Source of the DNA: Chlorophyllum brunneum
Taxonomy: Eukaryota; Basidiomycota; Agaricomycetes; Agaricales; Agaricaceae
Direction of reading: 5' to 3'
Assembly (NCBI GenBank): GCA_963576785.1
Contig: OY756143.1
Location: 682,001 to 746,000, forward strand
DNA: 64,000 nucleotides
The notes below the pieces were generated by a model. The model saw nothing but the letters and a program-made list of their open reading frames with translations. It ran no database searches and had not been told where the DNA came from. Made by a program: the position numbers and the translations under genes. Positions 35,149 to 47,498 of the stretch are shown piece after piece (positions within the stretch are counted from its first letter, which is position 1; each line of letters begins with the position of its first letter).

Positions 35149-37318
35149 ATGCTCCTCGAGACGATCAAGGCTCTCGTAGCTCGCCATGAGAAACGGAAAC
35201 CCGCTCCAGTTCCGAAAAACGCCGCGACAACTACTGAACCATCAACAAGCGTAGAAGGGCTCAATCCAACGACTGACCACCATACACAACCGTCGGACCA
35301 ACCGACGCTCGTGTCCACTGCCCATGTTGAGGGACTCTTCCCATATGCCTCCAATCTCTATTTCAATCACCCAACTATGATCTCAAATACTATCGACGCC
35401 GGGACAACTGGTCTGTTATCTTGGCACGCTTTGCCATATGATTAATCGACTCATCTTTCAATCAGTTATACAGATACTCGCCGACAGAAGTATCCCCGGT
35501 GCAGAAGTCGACTCCTCTGCTCGCGATCCTCCACCTAAATGTCACCCTGAGACTCGCAAGAGCCTTAGGGATCGTATCAACAGCTGGTGCACCAAGCGTG
35601 ATCGTGATTGGAGGATGCTTTGGATCCTAGGCTCAGCTGGGGTAGGAAAGTCCGCAGTAGCACAGACCATTGGCGAGGAATTTAAAGCCTCAGGACGTTT
35701 GGGGGCTGCCGTCTTCTTCTCGAGACCACAGGGCCGCAACGACCCGGACTGTGTTGTCGCGACCATTGCATATCAGCTCGCTGTGAAGCATCCCCAATAC
35801 AAACGCATCATCACCCAACGCCTCGCCGACGATCCCAAACTTCTTGAGAGGAATCGCCGCACTCAATTCAAGGACCTCATTGTTGACCCATTTCAAGTCA
35901 TCATGACCCGACACTCATCTACTGTTCCGGAGCCCGTGCTGATAATCCTGGATGGCTTGGATGAATGCAAAGGCGAAGAGGCACAATGCGAATTCATCGA
36001 GCTGATTAGTGACCATGTCCGGACGGTGCCCGATTTTCCACTCCTTTGGATGATCTGTAGTCGACCAGAGTGGCACCTGAAGGACATGCTGTCACACCCA
36101 GATTTTCAGATCACCTGCATGCGTGAGGAGATTGTCATTGACGAGAGTGAATCTCGGCAAGATGTGGAGATATATCTGGGGGATGGCTTCCGTGATATCC
36201 GTCGGCGGTTCCGTGATCAACTTGATGACGACTGGCCACTGGATAAAGATGTTCGACAAATCGCGGATTCTGCGTCTGGCCTCTTCGCACTCGCTTCGAC
36301 AGTTATCCGTTTTGTTGGAGACACAGATAGGAGTGATCCAGATGGCCAGCTTCGGGATTGTCTTAAGTTCCTAAGCGGCTCTAGAACACCTCGGGCGATA
36401 AATCCATTGCATACACTTGATCTTCTTTACCGGCGAATACTGTCCCGCGTACCTGCTGCCGTTCTTCCGACCGCCCGCCGCATACTCGGGATGTCCATCC
36501 TATACCCCGCAACTGCCATACAAGCCTCGGCCATGTTTCTTTGCATTGATCGACCCACGTTCTATCGCTCCCTGAACCGCTTGCATTCAGTCCTCAACAT
36601 CCCACGCCTATCCGACGCCCACCAAGCCTGGATTACTTTCCATCACGCTTCGTTCAGAGATTATCTCACAGATCAAGGACGTTCCGGTAGCTTTTACATT
36701 GAAGAGGCAACAGTATACTATGACGTTGCGGTTCATACCCTGCAGTGGCTGACGCCTGGAACACGACCAGGGACGGCACCGATTGCCGCTTTCCATGAAT
36801 GCTCGAATTTGATCCCTACCCGTGCTCTAGACCTGAAGTGGCCAACTCCGGAAACGCAAGACGGTCCTTACCCAAATGTCGATGCCCTTGCTAAATTTTC
36901 TGGATGGCGTGCCTTTACCCGTATAACTGATGCCGACACCCCGAAATTGTTGACTAGCCTCGAGCAATTCGATTTCGGATCACTACAACATGTAACTTAT
37001 GAATTCGCTGAGATGGTGCGCTGGCTTTACTCTTTGGTGGGTTTACTAGTTCCATATAATGGTATAGTGGGCATCTGATATATTATTCCTCAGGGCACGT
37101 CATCTCAATCGCTCATACATATCGCGGTGGATTGCCCGGCCCACCATTCCAAGAAGAAATTACAGAAAGCCTTGTTTCTAGCCAACGAAGATGAACTGAC
37201 TATGTGGAAATCAACATTTGGCCCCGGTCTTCATCAGACTGGTAACGATATGTATACAATCACGTTCCATTTGGGAACAGATGACAAGGTTTGCGAGATA
37301 ACAATGACCCTGAGTTGA
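35149..37318 (+). CDS. NACHT (STAND) P-loop NTPase, copy 2
   Basis: Predicted nucleotide-operated switch of the fungal NACHT/NLR-like class, acting in the cytoplasm. Exons 35149-35410, 35466-37036 and 37094-37318 give about 685 residues. The N-terminal 85 residues (MLLETIKALVARHEKRK onward) are Ser/Thr-rich and are not a known effector domain. Walker A GSAGVGKS lies at about residues 143-150 and Walker B LIILDGLDEC at about 246-255, followed by a CSRPEWHL segment and HHASFRDYLTD typical of NACHT helical regions. The C-terminal part (HIAVDCPAHHSK, TITFHLGTDD) shows no WD40, ankyrin or TPR repeats, so the usual sensor is missing or unrecognised. ATG 35149 is the first in-frame start after the shared 5' element. 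Open throughout, unlike copy 1. Confidence 0.85.
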
Positions 37319-38143
37319 CCATCGACCACGTAGAATAGCCTGGTTGGAAGTCCATACTCTCACTCGTTTTCGAGCCTACAAGCTCGGAGCTTATAGGTTG
37401 ACTTTAGTAAAACTCGATCCTGTGGTATATGTAATGTAACGGTCTCGGGACTACTGGCGGTTTTATAAACCATATCACACTTGAGCACCCCCATGTTGGA
37501 GGCGTTGAATGGGTCAAAATATTTGAGGCTGTTCATTATTCCAAGATTATCTCTTGGTCGTCGTTGTGAGGTCGAGGAACCGTCCTCCCCTTCGGTCCCA
37601 CGGAATTGCTATGCCTATGTAAAAACGCAAAGCACCCAGAAAGTGTCCTTCGCTCTTTGCACTCGCACCCTACTCTTGTCGTCCAAAAATCTATAATCTA
37701 TCCTGCTTCGTAGAATTTCAGGTATTTCCCGTTTGATCGGTCCTTATAACCGGAGGTGACCTAATTCCGAGTTCTCAAAGATCTTTGGTAAGCTGTCGCG
37801 GAGCTGGTTCTTGTGCCCCATTTGCAGTGGACTGACAAGTCAGGATTTGCCGTATCGACGTCGCTCACAGAGAAAGACTTTCACTCGATGTTTCACGTCG
37901 ACGCTCTTTGCCAAAGACATTGGCATGCTTTGGTTTGGTTTTCAACGTAGTTTGTATATGAAGTTATGCGGCTTACCATCTGATCGACTCAGGACCCCAC
38001 CTTCAACGCAGCCTATGAAGCGGTAAAATATCGGAAAAATGAGCTAAGAATAGGTTTCCACATTTGTCCTTTGCTAGGTGATCATAAATACCCCCCACGT
38101 TTTCTCTGGGGTCTGTCTTGTGCTGTTTCAACGTCCCATAATC
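37319..38143. other. Intergenic spacer
   Basis: Several short open frames, none with a domain or exon structure. I see nothing supportable between NACHT copy 2 and the DUF1479 gene. Confidence 0.45.
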
Positions 38144-39902
38144 ATGTCCACAGACTTGAGCAGTGGTTTATATCCTCCTCGTTTCTCGGAGCTGAAGCGC
38201 CAAATTGCGTCCAGCTATCCGGATTTTGAGACTCATATCACCCAGGCATGGAAGGAGGTTATTGACGAGCTGACCAACGTCAGTGGAAACATTCATCGAG
38301 GTGGATCTGATGTAGGTTTTGGGTTGTATAGGTGGATGATACATGGAGACTGACTGAGACCCTCCGGGCAGTACATCCCACAGGTTAAATACGCCGATTT
38401 AGACAAGTTGAGTGTGGAAGATGTGGACGTGATCAAGAGGCGTGGATGTGTCGTGATCAGGGATGTAGTGGATGATCAGAAGGCTATTGAATGGAGGGAG
38501 TCTCTGAGGGAGTTTGTAACAGTCAATCCGGTCGAAGGTAGTATCCCGCAACACACATCCTGGTATTGGCTAACGTGTAGATCCAGGGATCCCGCCTGAG
38601 GACAAGCAGTTCTTCCTGCTCTAGTGAGTGGCTGAATTGTAGGATCGGACCGTCCTGCGCCAACTTATGTTGATACACCCAGCTGGACGAAGGCACAAGT
38701 TGAAGCCCGAGCCCACCCAAACTTATTAAAAGCGAACATATGGCTGAACCACTTGTATCACGATCAGTCAGAGAAGAACTCCGAGAACGTTGATCTCTCT
38801 GTTCCCTTGACATATGCCGATCGTTTCAGGATCAGGAAGCCTGGCTTTAAGTGGGGCGTACACCCCCCGCACATAGACGGTCAGCAGTCCCATCTCGATC
38901 TTTGTGAATAGCTGTTGATGAGGTGCCACAGGGGGGACAATTGAGCGTTGGGAGGACCCGATGTTCAGAAAATGCTTCGAGGATATTTTCACTGGGAAGT
39001 GGCGTAAGCACGACCCCTATGCTTTGAAAGGTAGGCTTGATGCACGAAGCTCGCTGTACGGGCGACCCAATCAGGTTAGTCCACTGTCGTCCTTCACGTT
39101 GAATATGGAACTGAATGCCCGTATCGCAGTCGACGGTGTTCAGGACCTTCCAGGGATGGCTTTCCATGAGGTATGATGCTTACCTTCGATTAATGGAGTA
39201 CTGCCTGACGAGGAGTTAGCGAGACGGGTCCGGGCCAAGGGACACTGAGAGTATTCCCGGATGTACTACTCTCAAACACGTACATTATCCTTCGTCCGTT
39301 CTTCAAGCCGTTGGTTCCCGTGGATTCCCCTGATATATTGGACCCCAAAAACTGGGCATTCGGTACGTTGGAAATCGCAACTCATAGCATCGGTCTCACC
39401 AAGGGGAATGATAAGACCTGAGTAGCCCTGATTTCCCTGGGATATACCCTCGAGACAACGGATATGCTGGACCCAACCCGACTCCTCGCTTACACCCTCA
39501 CCTATTCTTGGAGAAGACTATGACTTCGGTACCCAAGGTCAAACCAGGAGATGCCGTGTTCTGGCATTGCGATGTTATCCACTCTGTTGAAGAGGACCAT
39601 ACGGGACAAGAAGAATCCGCAGGTGAGTAGACTACCGTTCCCGGTAAATTTCAGCCCGATTAACTTGAGTCGCGAAAGTCATGTATATCCCGGCGGTACC
39701 TTTCACAACTCAGAACTTCGGCTACATTCAGAGGCAACGTGATTGTTTCTTGAAAGGACAGCCCCCTCCCGATTTTCCCAAGGGCGAGGCTGAGGCTGGA
39801 TTCATTGGAGTTGCTGGTGTCAATGATATTGATAATGACCTTGGACGGCGGGCGATGGGATTGCCCGAAGTTCAACTAAAGCCGAAGTTGCGAGAATATT
39901 GA
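38144..39902 (+). CDS. DUF1479 protein, cupin-type 2-oxoglutarate/Fe(II) oxygenase-like
   Basis: Member of the DUF1479 (E. coli YbiU-like) family, a cupin fold related to Fe(II)/2-oxoglutarate oxygenases; no substrate is established. From ATG 38144: LYPPRFSELKRQI, KRRGCVVIRDVVDD, EDKQFFLLYWTKAQVEARAHPN, WLNHLYH, FKWGVHPPHIDGGTIERWED, FTGKW, FRTFQGWLSMS, GPGQGTLRVFPD, LRPFF. It continues to GDAVFWHCDVIHSVEEDHTG and MYIPAVPFT, and ends TGA at 39902. Candidate metal ligands are His and Asp of HIDGG and a His in HCDVIHSVE. About eight short introns, one beginning inside the HIDGG codons (GTCAGC donor). Intact. It heads a same-strand run with SDHAF3 and cyanase, though no functional link is known. 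Confidence 0.85.
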
Positions 39903-40081
39903 AGGGAGAAGATTATTTCGCTCAGTAGAAATGTAATAGTTGTGTACGTTGGTCTCGAACCTGTTGTTCCGAGCGTGAGTGATATCACGTGGGAAGCCGT
40001 CAGCGTGTTTTCCGATTCGTCTCTATTTCTCCGCTATTTCTCGACGGCTCGTTGTCTCCAATGCGCACAACATTATTTAGG

Positions 40082-40617
40082 ATGGCAGAAAACGTGACAA
40101 AGGGCCCTCTAAATCTTAGAGAGGCCAGTGCGGCTCTATTACCCCCGTTACCGTATGTCTTTTGAAATTAGTGCGGACCAACACTGTTAATTTGTCTCCA
40201 TGCAGCCTGTACCGACGGCTCTTGCGTTCGCATAGAAACTTGCCGCCGGAGATGCGGTCTCTCGGAGATGTCTACGTGAAATCTGGTCGGCTATGCTTTC
40301 CGTTTGGACGAAGTTCTATACATGCTGACCACAGTTCAGAATTTCATCTTCATAAAAGTGTTACAAATCCCGCGCATATAATCGGGTTTTTATCGCAGTG
40401 GAAGATGTACCTGGACCAGATGCCTGATCATGAGGGTGGACTGTTCTACAAAGGGAAAAAATTGGATTCCACTATCTTTGAAAAGGTACGTATAGAGTCC
40501 CAGGCACGAACCAAAGCTAATTGCCAGATGTAGATGTCACCAGAACAGCTTGGACAGCTGTATGAATTTTTAAACTCCACAAAGGATATCTGGAACTCAG
40601 CATCAGCGGCACCATGA
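40082..40617 (+). CDS. SDHAF3: Succinate dehydrogenase assembly factor 3 (ACN9/SDHAF3)
   Basis: Mitochondrial matrix LYR protein that helps mature the iron-sulfur subunit of succinate dehydrogenase. ATG 40082 gives [20 protein letters not shown], then the LYR motif in [22 protein letters not shown]. Later comes [28 protein letters not shown] and a short C-terminal helix to TGA at 40615-40617. Introns begin after PLP (GTATGT), after VKS (GTCGGC, acceptor TTCAG) and after FEK (GTACGT). About 125 residues, normal for the family. Every conserved block is present. Confidence 0.9.
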
Positions 40618-40847
40618 GTGACGGATTGTGTGAGCCCTCATCTCTTGTTGGGCTCCCATGGGAGAAAGCTCATGACTACCACCGTGTATAGACATCCCCA
40701 TTATTCATCCTAGGGCATACTGTTGGAATAGATTGGTTCCGATCTCGCACGCCTCTTGTGGCAAGAGAATGCTACACCTATCACGTGTGAGAGTTTGGTG
40801 GTCCTCTCACCAGATTGGATATGCATCCATGTGGACTTCGGCCCAAA

Positions 40848-40854
40848 TATAAAG
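40848..40854 (+). promoter_or_regulatory. TATA box of the cyanase gene
   Basis: TATAAAG lies 43 nt upstream of the cyanase start codon, implying a very short 5' leader. Confidence 0.5.
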
Positions 40855-40896
40855 TGCTCAGGCTCTCACCTTGATTCTCCGTACACCGCAATCATC

Positions 40897-41691
40897 ATGT
40901 CTCAAGCCGCTGTAGGTGACCATGGAGTCCCACTTCTATTGCTAATGCCTACTCGTAGCGGTCTGTTCCGTCCACCAACGCACCTTTAGCTGATCTCCCC
41001 CCTATTTGCTCGAAACTCTTGGAAGCAAAGTCTCGTAAAGGTAAGTTGGTAGCGTGAAAGCTCTATGGCGGGAAACTGACTTTCCCATCAGGCTGGACCT
41101 TTGACCAAGTCGCAAAAGTCGTTGGCAAAGACGAAATTTGGGTGGCGGCCGCTTTCTATGGCCAAGTACTTCTCGTTTTTCCATTTCCTTTGCCTTCCAC
41201 TAACTGTTCGTAGGCCAAGTTTACTGCTGATGAGCTCAAGAAGGTGGCAGAGGCTTTGGGTGTTCCTTCTGCTGAGGCACTAAGCCAGATCGGTGACCAC
41301 TGGTGGCCAAACCGTGGAATCGGCCCAATGCCTCCGACTGACCCTGTACTCTATCGTCTTTACGAGGTATCATCTTTCTTAGTTTCTTTTTTTTATTCAG
41401 ATCTGACTTTGTGCCTAGTCTGTTCTCGTTTATGGAACTCCCATCAAAGCTGTGATTCACGAGAAGGTAACGTGCCTCCAATCCATTGTCACGAGTCCGC
41501 TAATTTTATATTAATCAGTTCGGCGATGGTATCATGTCTATGATCGATTGTAAGGTTACGGTAGACCGGAAAGCTGATCCCAAAGGAGATCGCGTCGTCC
41601 TGACCTTCGAGTATGTCTTTATACCCCAGGTCATGTTCAAGGACTAATTTCTCTGTCCAGTGGTAAATTCTTGCCTTATGCCACTTGGTAG
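40897..41691 (+). CDS. cynS: Cyanase (cyanate hydratase)
   Basis: Decomposes cyanate with bicarbonate to ammonia and carbon dioxide; a cytosolic homodecamer in the family. First exon MSQAA, then LPPICSKLLEAKSRKGWTFDQVAKVVGKDEIWVAAAFYGQ, AKFTADELKKVAEALG, GIGPMPPTDPVLYRLYE, YGTPIKAVIHEKFGDGIMSMIDCKV, VLTFDGKFLPYATW and TAG at 41689-41691. Catalytic Arg and Glu sit in YRLYE and the catalytic Ser in IMSMID. Six short introns. About 165 residues, typical length. A TATA box is close upstream. Confidence 0.93.
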
Positions 41692-41832
41692 GCGCGCAAT
41701 ATTTTATATACCCAGATATGACAAATACAAAATACAAAATGTGCATCGACGATCCGAGTGGCTGCATGCAGTCTGTCTGAAATACCTAGTCTGAGTCGAG
41801 GTGTGATGTTCTCATCTCTCCTATTCCTTCGC

Positions 41833-41838
41833 TATAAA
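41833..41838 (+). promoter_or_regulatory. TATA box of the 41951 gene
   Basis: TATAAA lies 113 nt upstream of the ATG at 41951. Confidence 0.4.
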
Positions 41839-41950
41839 TTCCCGTCCCGAGCCTGGACTCCGCATTCCCTGACGTTGATCGTCATAACTTCAACTTCAAA
41901 CTTTATTCAATCCTTCACATCCTTCTTTCTTTTCCAGTTGCTGCGCAACG

Positions 41951-43430
41951 ATGTTTTCTCGTGTCTTCTTTGAATTTGGAACGTCCCACCATCTCTCTTC
42001 ACCGCTGGCCGATGACGACCCAGGTGACATCGGCCTTCAGAACTCGACGACTGAAGAGATCAGCTGCGTCAGCTACTTCCCATTAGTTGCGGACTCGCCA
42101 CGTTCTGGCGCCTTTGCTTACACGGTACACAACTGTATTGCTTGGCATGATTACGATAATGATACTAATCCGTGTGCAAGATCACCTCGTTTGCTGTTCG
42201 AGCAGGCCCAAACGCTCCACCATTACCAACTCCGTCTCCACCTGTTCGGTTGACACGTCGGTCGGTCAACGGTTTGGCTTCCCCGATCGAAGGTTCTTGC
42301 CGAGAGCCTCTCCGCGTCTCGCCCAGTTGGGCGAACAACGGCCTTTGTATTACTGGTTTTCCATCGACCGTCAGTCCTACAGGAGGAGAAACAATATCTG
42401 GAGCGAGATCCGGTCATGGTACTATGGACAATATGGCTGTAAGTTTTTCCGCTTAATGCTTTGTTAGGAGTCAACTAGCCATAATAACTTGGATTCACCC
42501 CAGTTATCGCAATCTGACAACTTCGGCCCTACGACTTCCTCCCCTTTGGAATCTCTTGATCAAGTTTCTGACGATGTAGACAGACTTCCGGACGACTTTG
42601 TTGGTGTATACAACGTTGGTTATCCTCTTCGACCCAGTGAGGCGCGTTATGACCTTGTCGGCCTGGGGCTACCAAGTAGTGTATTCCCCAGTGATCGTCG
42701 CGAACGGTTGGGGGAAATAAATCAAACTTCCCCGGACCTGGAGGCACTTGTGGAGTGGCCTCTGTCTTCGCTCCCGTCTCCACCTTGCGCAAGTCCGGAC
42801 AGCTCTTTTCTCGACCTCTCCACCCCGATTTCTAACGATCGAGAGCTCTTTGTTATCGCTGAGGCGGAAGACGAGGATTGGGATTTGCCTCCTGGAAAAG
42901 CACCGTCTCTGTCAGAAGAATTTGAACCGATTGCGGGTGACACGCAGGTTGTATATTCTATGTCGGGTTTACTGTGTAACCCAGCGCTCACCCCTCATCC
43001 CCTTAGTGTGTTCCGCATTCTGGTGGTAATATAGCTACAGATGAAGAGCGTGAGGGCGACGGTGTCATCATTGTGCGTCCCCATTCTTCATAGATACATC
43101 CCGATAGTTAATGATTACTCCCGCCCACAGCCTGTTCCTTATTCCCAGTCGACAACATCACCGCAGTCAGACACACTCCCTTCTCCTTACTCTCCTTTTA
43201 CCATTTCCAACGTTTCTCCTTCCTTGCGGCCGGCGGTCGCTGAGAATACCAGTAACACCGTGCACAGTGTTACTGCAGCCTATACGATTGGTAGTCTGTC
43301 ACCCCCAACAGACTGCTCTCCTACTTCTGTGATCGTCCATGACGATGTTCCACAAGACTTGGGTATCATCGAGCGTATGCGTTATCGAAAACGAGGACCC
43401 GCTAATGATCTCATCCAAGGCTTGTTTTAG
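41951..43430 (+). CDS. Ser/Pro-rich protein of unknown function
   Basis: Multi-exon gene read from ATG 41951 (MFSRVFFEFGTSHHLSS) through ITSFAVRAGPNAPPLPT and LSQSDNFGPTTSSPLESLDQ to a C terminus IIERMRYRKRGPANDLIQGLF with TAG near 43430. Introns are visible after the first exon (GTACAC donor near 42126), near 42440-42504, near 42950-43034 and near 43070-43130. The chain is acidic, Ser/Pro-rich and mostly disordered with a basic tail; no catalytic or membrane motif. Not recognised. Confidence 0.5.
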
Positions 43431-44427
43431 GAAAGTCGACCCTTGTCATTGGATTATTCCATCTTCCCACTTTCCCTCTCTTCCTTAGGCTTCTCTCAAT
43501 TTTCACCTATCCCTATCTTCTATCGCGATATTCTTCACACCCAGAGTTGATCTCTCCCCCTACCATCAACGATGTATTGCGCAATACATCCAGCATCCCG
43601 CTCAAAAAAAGAAAATTAAAAAAATACATCGCACGGACTGTTAGACGAAACGCTTTAGTGCTTTCCTTCATATAGATATATAGTGTTGTTTCAATTCTCG
43701 TAATCTCGTCATAGGCACCAATAATCTCTTCAATCTAGGCTCGCTCAATCATTACATAGGCAGAATCCCGTATAATACTATTATTGCTATAAATATTCTA
43801 CCTTCTAAACTGTTACCACTCGACGGAACTCAATACGCAGGGGTAGTTGCGAGTCTAGGTGTTCGTATCCATCCCATCTCTACTCTCCCCCAAAATCCCG
43901 TACCGCAATTGCATTCCACAGGACAACTCCCAGGCCCACGCCGGCTAGCGAGCCACCACTGCCCCCTCCCCCAGTCCGCAATTGGATGGTAAGGGTCAAA
44001 ATACAGGCATCCAGAGTTCTAGGAGTACGCTAGTTCACCGATAATATGCCATTCCCGGTCATTTCGCCCTAGCTCTTTCGACACACAGTTTTTGATCATA
44101 AAATTGTTGATAACGCACCATGATATAAAACGGGCTTGAAACATACTGGTGCCATTCTAACGCGTTCTATCCGAAACGTACACCATTTGAAATAAGTGTC
44201 TGCCGAAATTGTTTGACGCGGACAAAATCATGGCTGGAACCACTGATCGTGAACGAATTATTATCTCCTACCTGCTTGTTAGGTTACGTCCTAGATAGGG
44301 AACATTCAAGTACACGAGCTCATCTTCTAAACAGAAAGCTAGTCATATTGGAAACAGATTGCAGACAACCTACTGTCCCGTATATTGGCCAACACTCTCC
44401 CAAAAACTACAATGGGACAGTCGTTAG
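43431..44427. other. Convergent intergenic spacer
   Basis: About 1 kb between convergent genes, AT-rich around 43600-43810. No gene supported. Confidence 0.45.
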
Positions 44428-46780
44428 CTAAAACAATTTAGCCTGTTTGAGCATAATCACTCGCCTACATCTCTCTAGAACACCCTCGTCTGTTTGCACT
44501 TCCTCGATCACAGGTTGCTCATCCTCGGTCCGATTAAACAGCATTTCAGTCAGGTCCCCCTTACTACTTGACCACCGATTCCAAGCCGGGGTCCCATTGT
44601 TCTTCGGATCCTGGAATATTGCGAATTTAAGGAAGGACCTCGAGAATGCGTTAACAAAGTCGGGATTCTTGAATGCAGGTCCATCTCCTTGACTAGAGTA
44701 ATTTCAGAGTATCCGGTCAGTAAAGAGAAGAGTTGGTCAAATGAGCTCGTGATTCACGAAGGCCAGTAATATGGTACGTCCGTAATATGATCACCAGGGG
44801 GAATGGCAAACTCGCTCTGCAACGATGACAATGTCAAGTGTGTCGTACGCTCATCGATAACAAAAAATCTTGCCTTGTAAGCTCTGTTATCAAACGTCCT
44901 CAGCAGCCAGTATGTCGGGCAAATCAAAATAGCTGAGTCGTAGAAAACGTGCCTTAACCCTTGTTAGATGTCCCGGCATCAGCAAAAAACTCACTTTCGC
45001 CGTACACAGCGATAGCCTGATTCGTCTTCGTCATAGTGCTGTTCCCATTTGGATCTTGCCTAATTGAATCGTATAGCTCTACTGCTCGTCGAGTCTCCAC
45101 TTCCGGAAGCATCGGAAACAAATTTGTGATATAGGTGGACAAAGGTAATGGATTGTTTGGATCGACAAAGTGAATGCCCTCAAAGCTGTTCGTGTTGGCC
45201 ATGACGATTTCCTATCGCAGTCACGTCAACACTCGAGTTTAAACTGGCTACTGGGGATAGACCTACGACACCATTAAACTTTCCTTCTCTCAGTAACTGT
45301 GACATCCGCTTTGTGATAAACTTGCCGTCAACGACGGGCGTAAACGTGAACGTCCCAAAGAACCCGGCGAGAGTAAGGTTGTTATTAATTTGAGCAAGTA
45401 CTTCCAGGGAACTGGAGCGAAGACACCCAAGTTTATCGCTTGCTGTTGTACAACTGCTCTAAAACTTAGCCACAATATTGACGAGGGAATTCAAAGTACG
45501 AACCCAGTCTGTTCGGCAACTTGAGAGAAGAGTCGCTAGTATTTGTCAGGGTGATGAAAAGATAGTGGTGTCTCTACGCACCTCTGGTATCGGGCCATTG
45601 TAAGCATACTGAGAAGGCAAGAAATTCGAGCTCGAAATGATGCTTTTCAGTAGGCGTGGTTGCGTATTGCCTCCGTTAGCGGCCATATGTTGGATGCTCG
45701 AACCAGCTCCTGTGACTTGATCAACTTTGAAATGCTAATCCACTGACGCAATCACCTGCAGACTGTCCCCAGACGATAACCCGGTCTCGGTCACCACCAA
45801 ATTTCCCTATCTAGGCCAACATCAATCGTCTCGGCAATTTAAGATAGATCTCCCAAGTACTCACATGTTCGTGGACCCACTCCAAGGCGAATTGCTGGTC
45901 CACTGTAATACCACACATACAATATCATCAGTCCAAAACACCAGCAAGATTCGAAAAGACACCAACAAAGTCCAACATTCAACACCCCCTTCTTCTCAAC
46001 CTCACTCCCAGCCAAAAATCCAAACAACCCAAGCCGATACTGAATAACTACAACCACGACCGGCGTACCCAGAGGGGATTCACTGATGAGATCATTTCCG
46101 TCAAAGAAATCGTTGTTAAATATTCCAGAGGCACTTCCACGAGAGTATCCGCCTCTGATATGAACAAAACGGCCGTAAGCGATAATAAATAATCAAAGAA
46201 TTGGAATATGCAGACGTACCCATGTATCCAAACTACAACTGGGAGCTTCCTCTCAGAAGTTGTGGCATTAAGTGTGTCAGGTGTGTAAACACTGTAGACA
46301 TCGAAAGAGAAGTAAGTTAGCTACTTCAACCAGACAAACTCAAGAACAAAGCAAGGCACGGGGAACGGCTTACTTTAAAAACAAACAATCTTCACTCATC
46401 CCCGGTGGATCAATCACATCCCTCTTCTCCCTCGCAAAACTCACCCTTCCAACTTCCACTCCCTCCATTTCAACAAAAGGTGAAGATTTACCCAGCCCAG
46501 GCGAACTGGTCCCAATACATCTATTCGGTAACGTATCCGCCGGTATCACCTCGCTTGCAGGATCCGACAAAGGAGCCTGTGGAGCATCCCATCTGAGTCC
46601 CCCCACGGGTGCCCTGGCAAACCTTACACCGAGAAACTCGGTGTTGCCGGTAGAAGGATTGACGCGACCTCGATATCTCGCATAGCCCAGATTGACGATT
46701 GGGTTGGTAAAGTCGGTCCTGAGGTTAGCCGCGACAACTGGAATCACCCATAGCGGAAGTGTTTGTTTTAGAATGAGCAT
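44428..46780 (-). CDS. Secreted type-B carboxylesterase/lipase (GQSAG)
   Basis: Alpha/beta-hydrolase of the carboxylesterase type-B family, predicted to be exported. ATG 46778-46780 opens a signal peptide (MLILKQTLPLWVIPVVAANL). Then NLGYARYRGRVNP, FLGVRFARAPVGGLRW, SEDCLFLK, KLPVVVWIHGG, GSASGIFNNDFFDG, VVVVIQYRLGLFGFLAG, DQQFALEWVHEH, KFGGDRDRVIVWGQSAGAGS with the nucleophile Ser, SSSNFLPSQYAYNG, PVVDGKFITKR, a region starting NTNSFEGIHF, FVCPTYWLL-type, and FAIPPGDH. Nucleophile elbow is GQSAG rather than the more common GESAG. The last exon reads EMLFNRTEDEQPV and VLERC, but the usual FWESVSAF end is not clear and I close at TAG 44428, so the very C terminus is uncertain. Related to the gene at 50361. 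Confidence 0.85.
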
Positions 46781-47498
46781 GAAACACCGAGTTCTTGAGG
46801 TTGTAGTGGAGCGCCACCCGCTCAGTCTCGTTTTATCCTCTTATCTGAATTAGAAATGGGACTCTGCAAGCCAGACGGGGAAAGAAGGGGCTTGCAATCG
46901 AATTTTGACAGATTAAGTCTCGAAGAGAAGAGGTGCTCACCCTTTTTCGCGCAACGTAACTCATGACTCTCTGCTTACGGATTGACATTTCACACCCATT
47001 GAGGTAGATTGTGAGAACCTCTCGGTATTCCCAAGCATGCCATTGGTGTTGGTCTCGGACGGATAGAATGAATACACGAATTGGAACGGCCGAAAGGAGC
47101 TAACATACCGTAGTCATGTTCCCATCTTGGAAGGAGTCATATGGGCTCTCACACAGTGAAAATTGTTTCTAGAGGCGCGCATAAATGCAATCCAGTTGCA
47201 ATGATATAAATATCGACGCTGAACAAGAAATATACACTACTTACTACCACAACTAATCAGAATTTAAAGTCGAGCAAAGTATATCGGTAGCACATACTTG
47301 TCATCAGCCCCATTCTTCCAGTTCAAAGACAGATCCAACCCAAAGTAAGTGCAAACGAGGAAAGACCGTGTATACAATGCTGTGAGTCACATATATGCGC
47401 AACGAGGGGATGAAGACGGGGTAAAATATTCGAGAACCAAGAATGACTGATCTGGTCGAAAGACAGTAGATGAAGCTTTGAGTTCGGATATCTGGTCC
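46781..47498. other. Intergenic spacer
   Basis: Promoter side of the carboxylesterase gene. No further gene seen. Confidence 0.45.
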
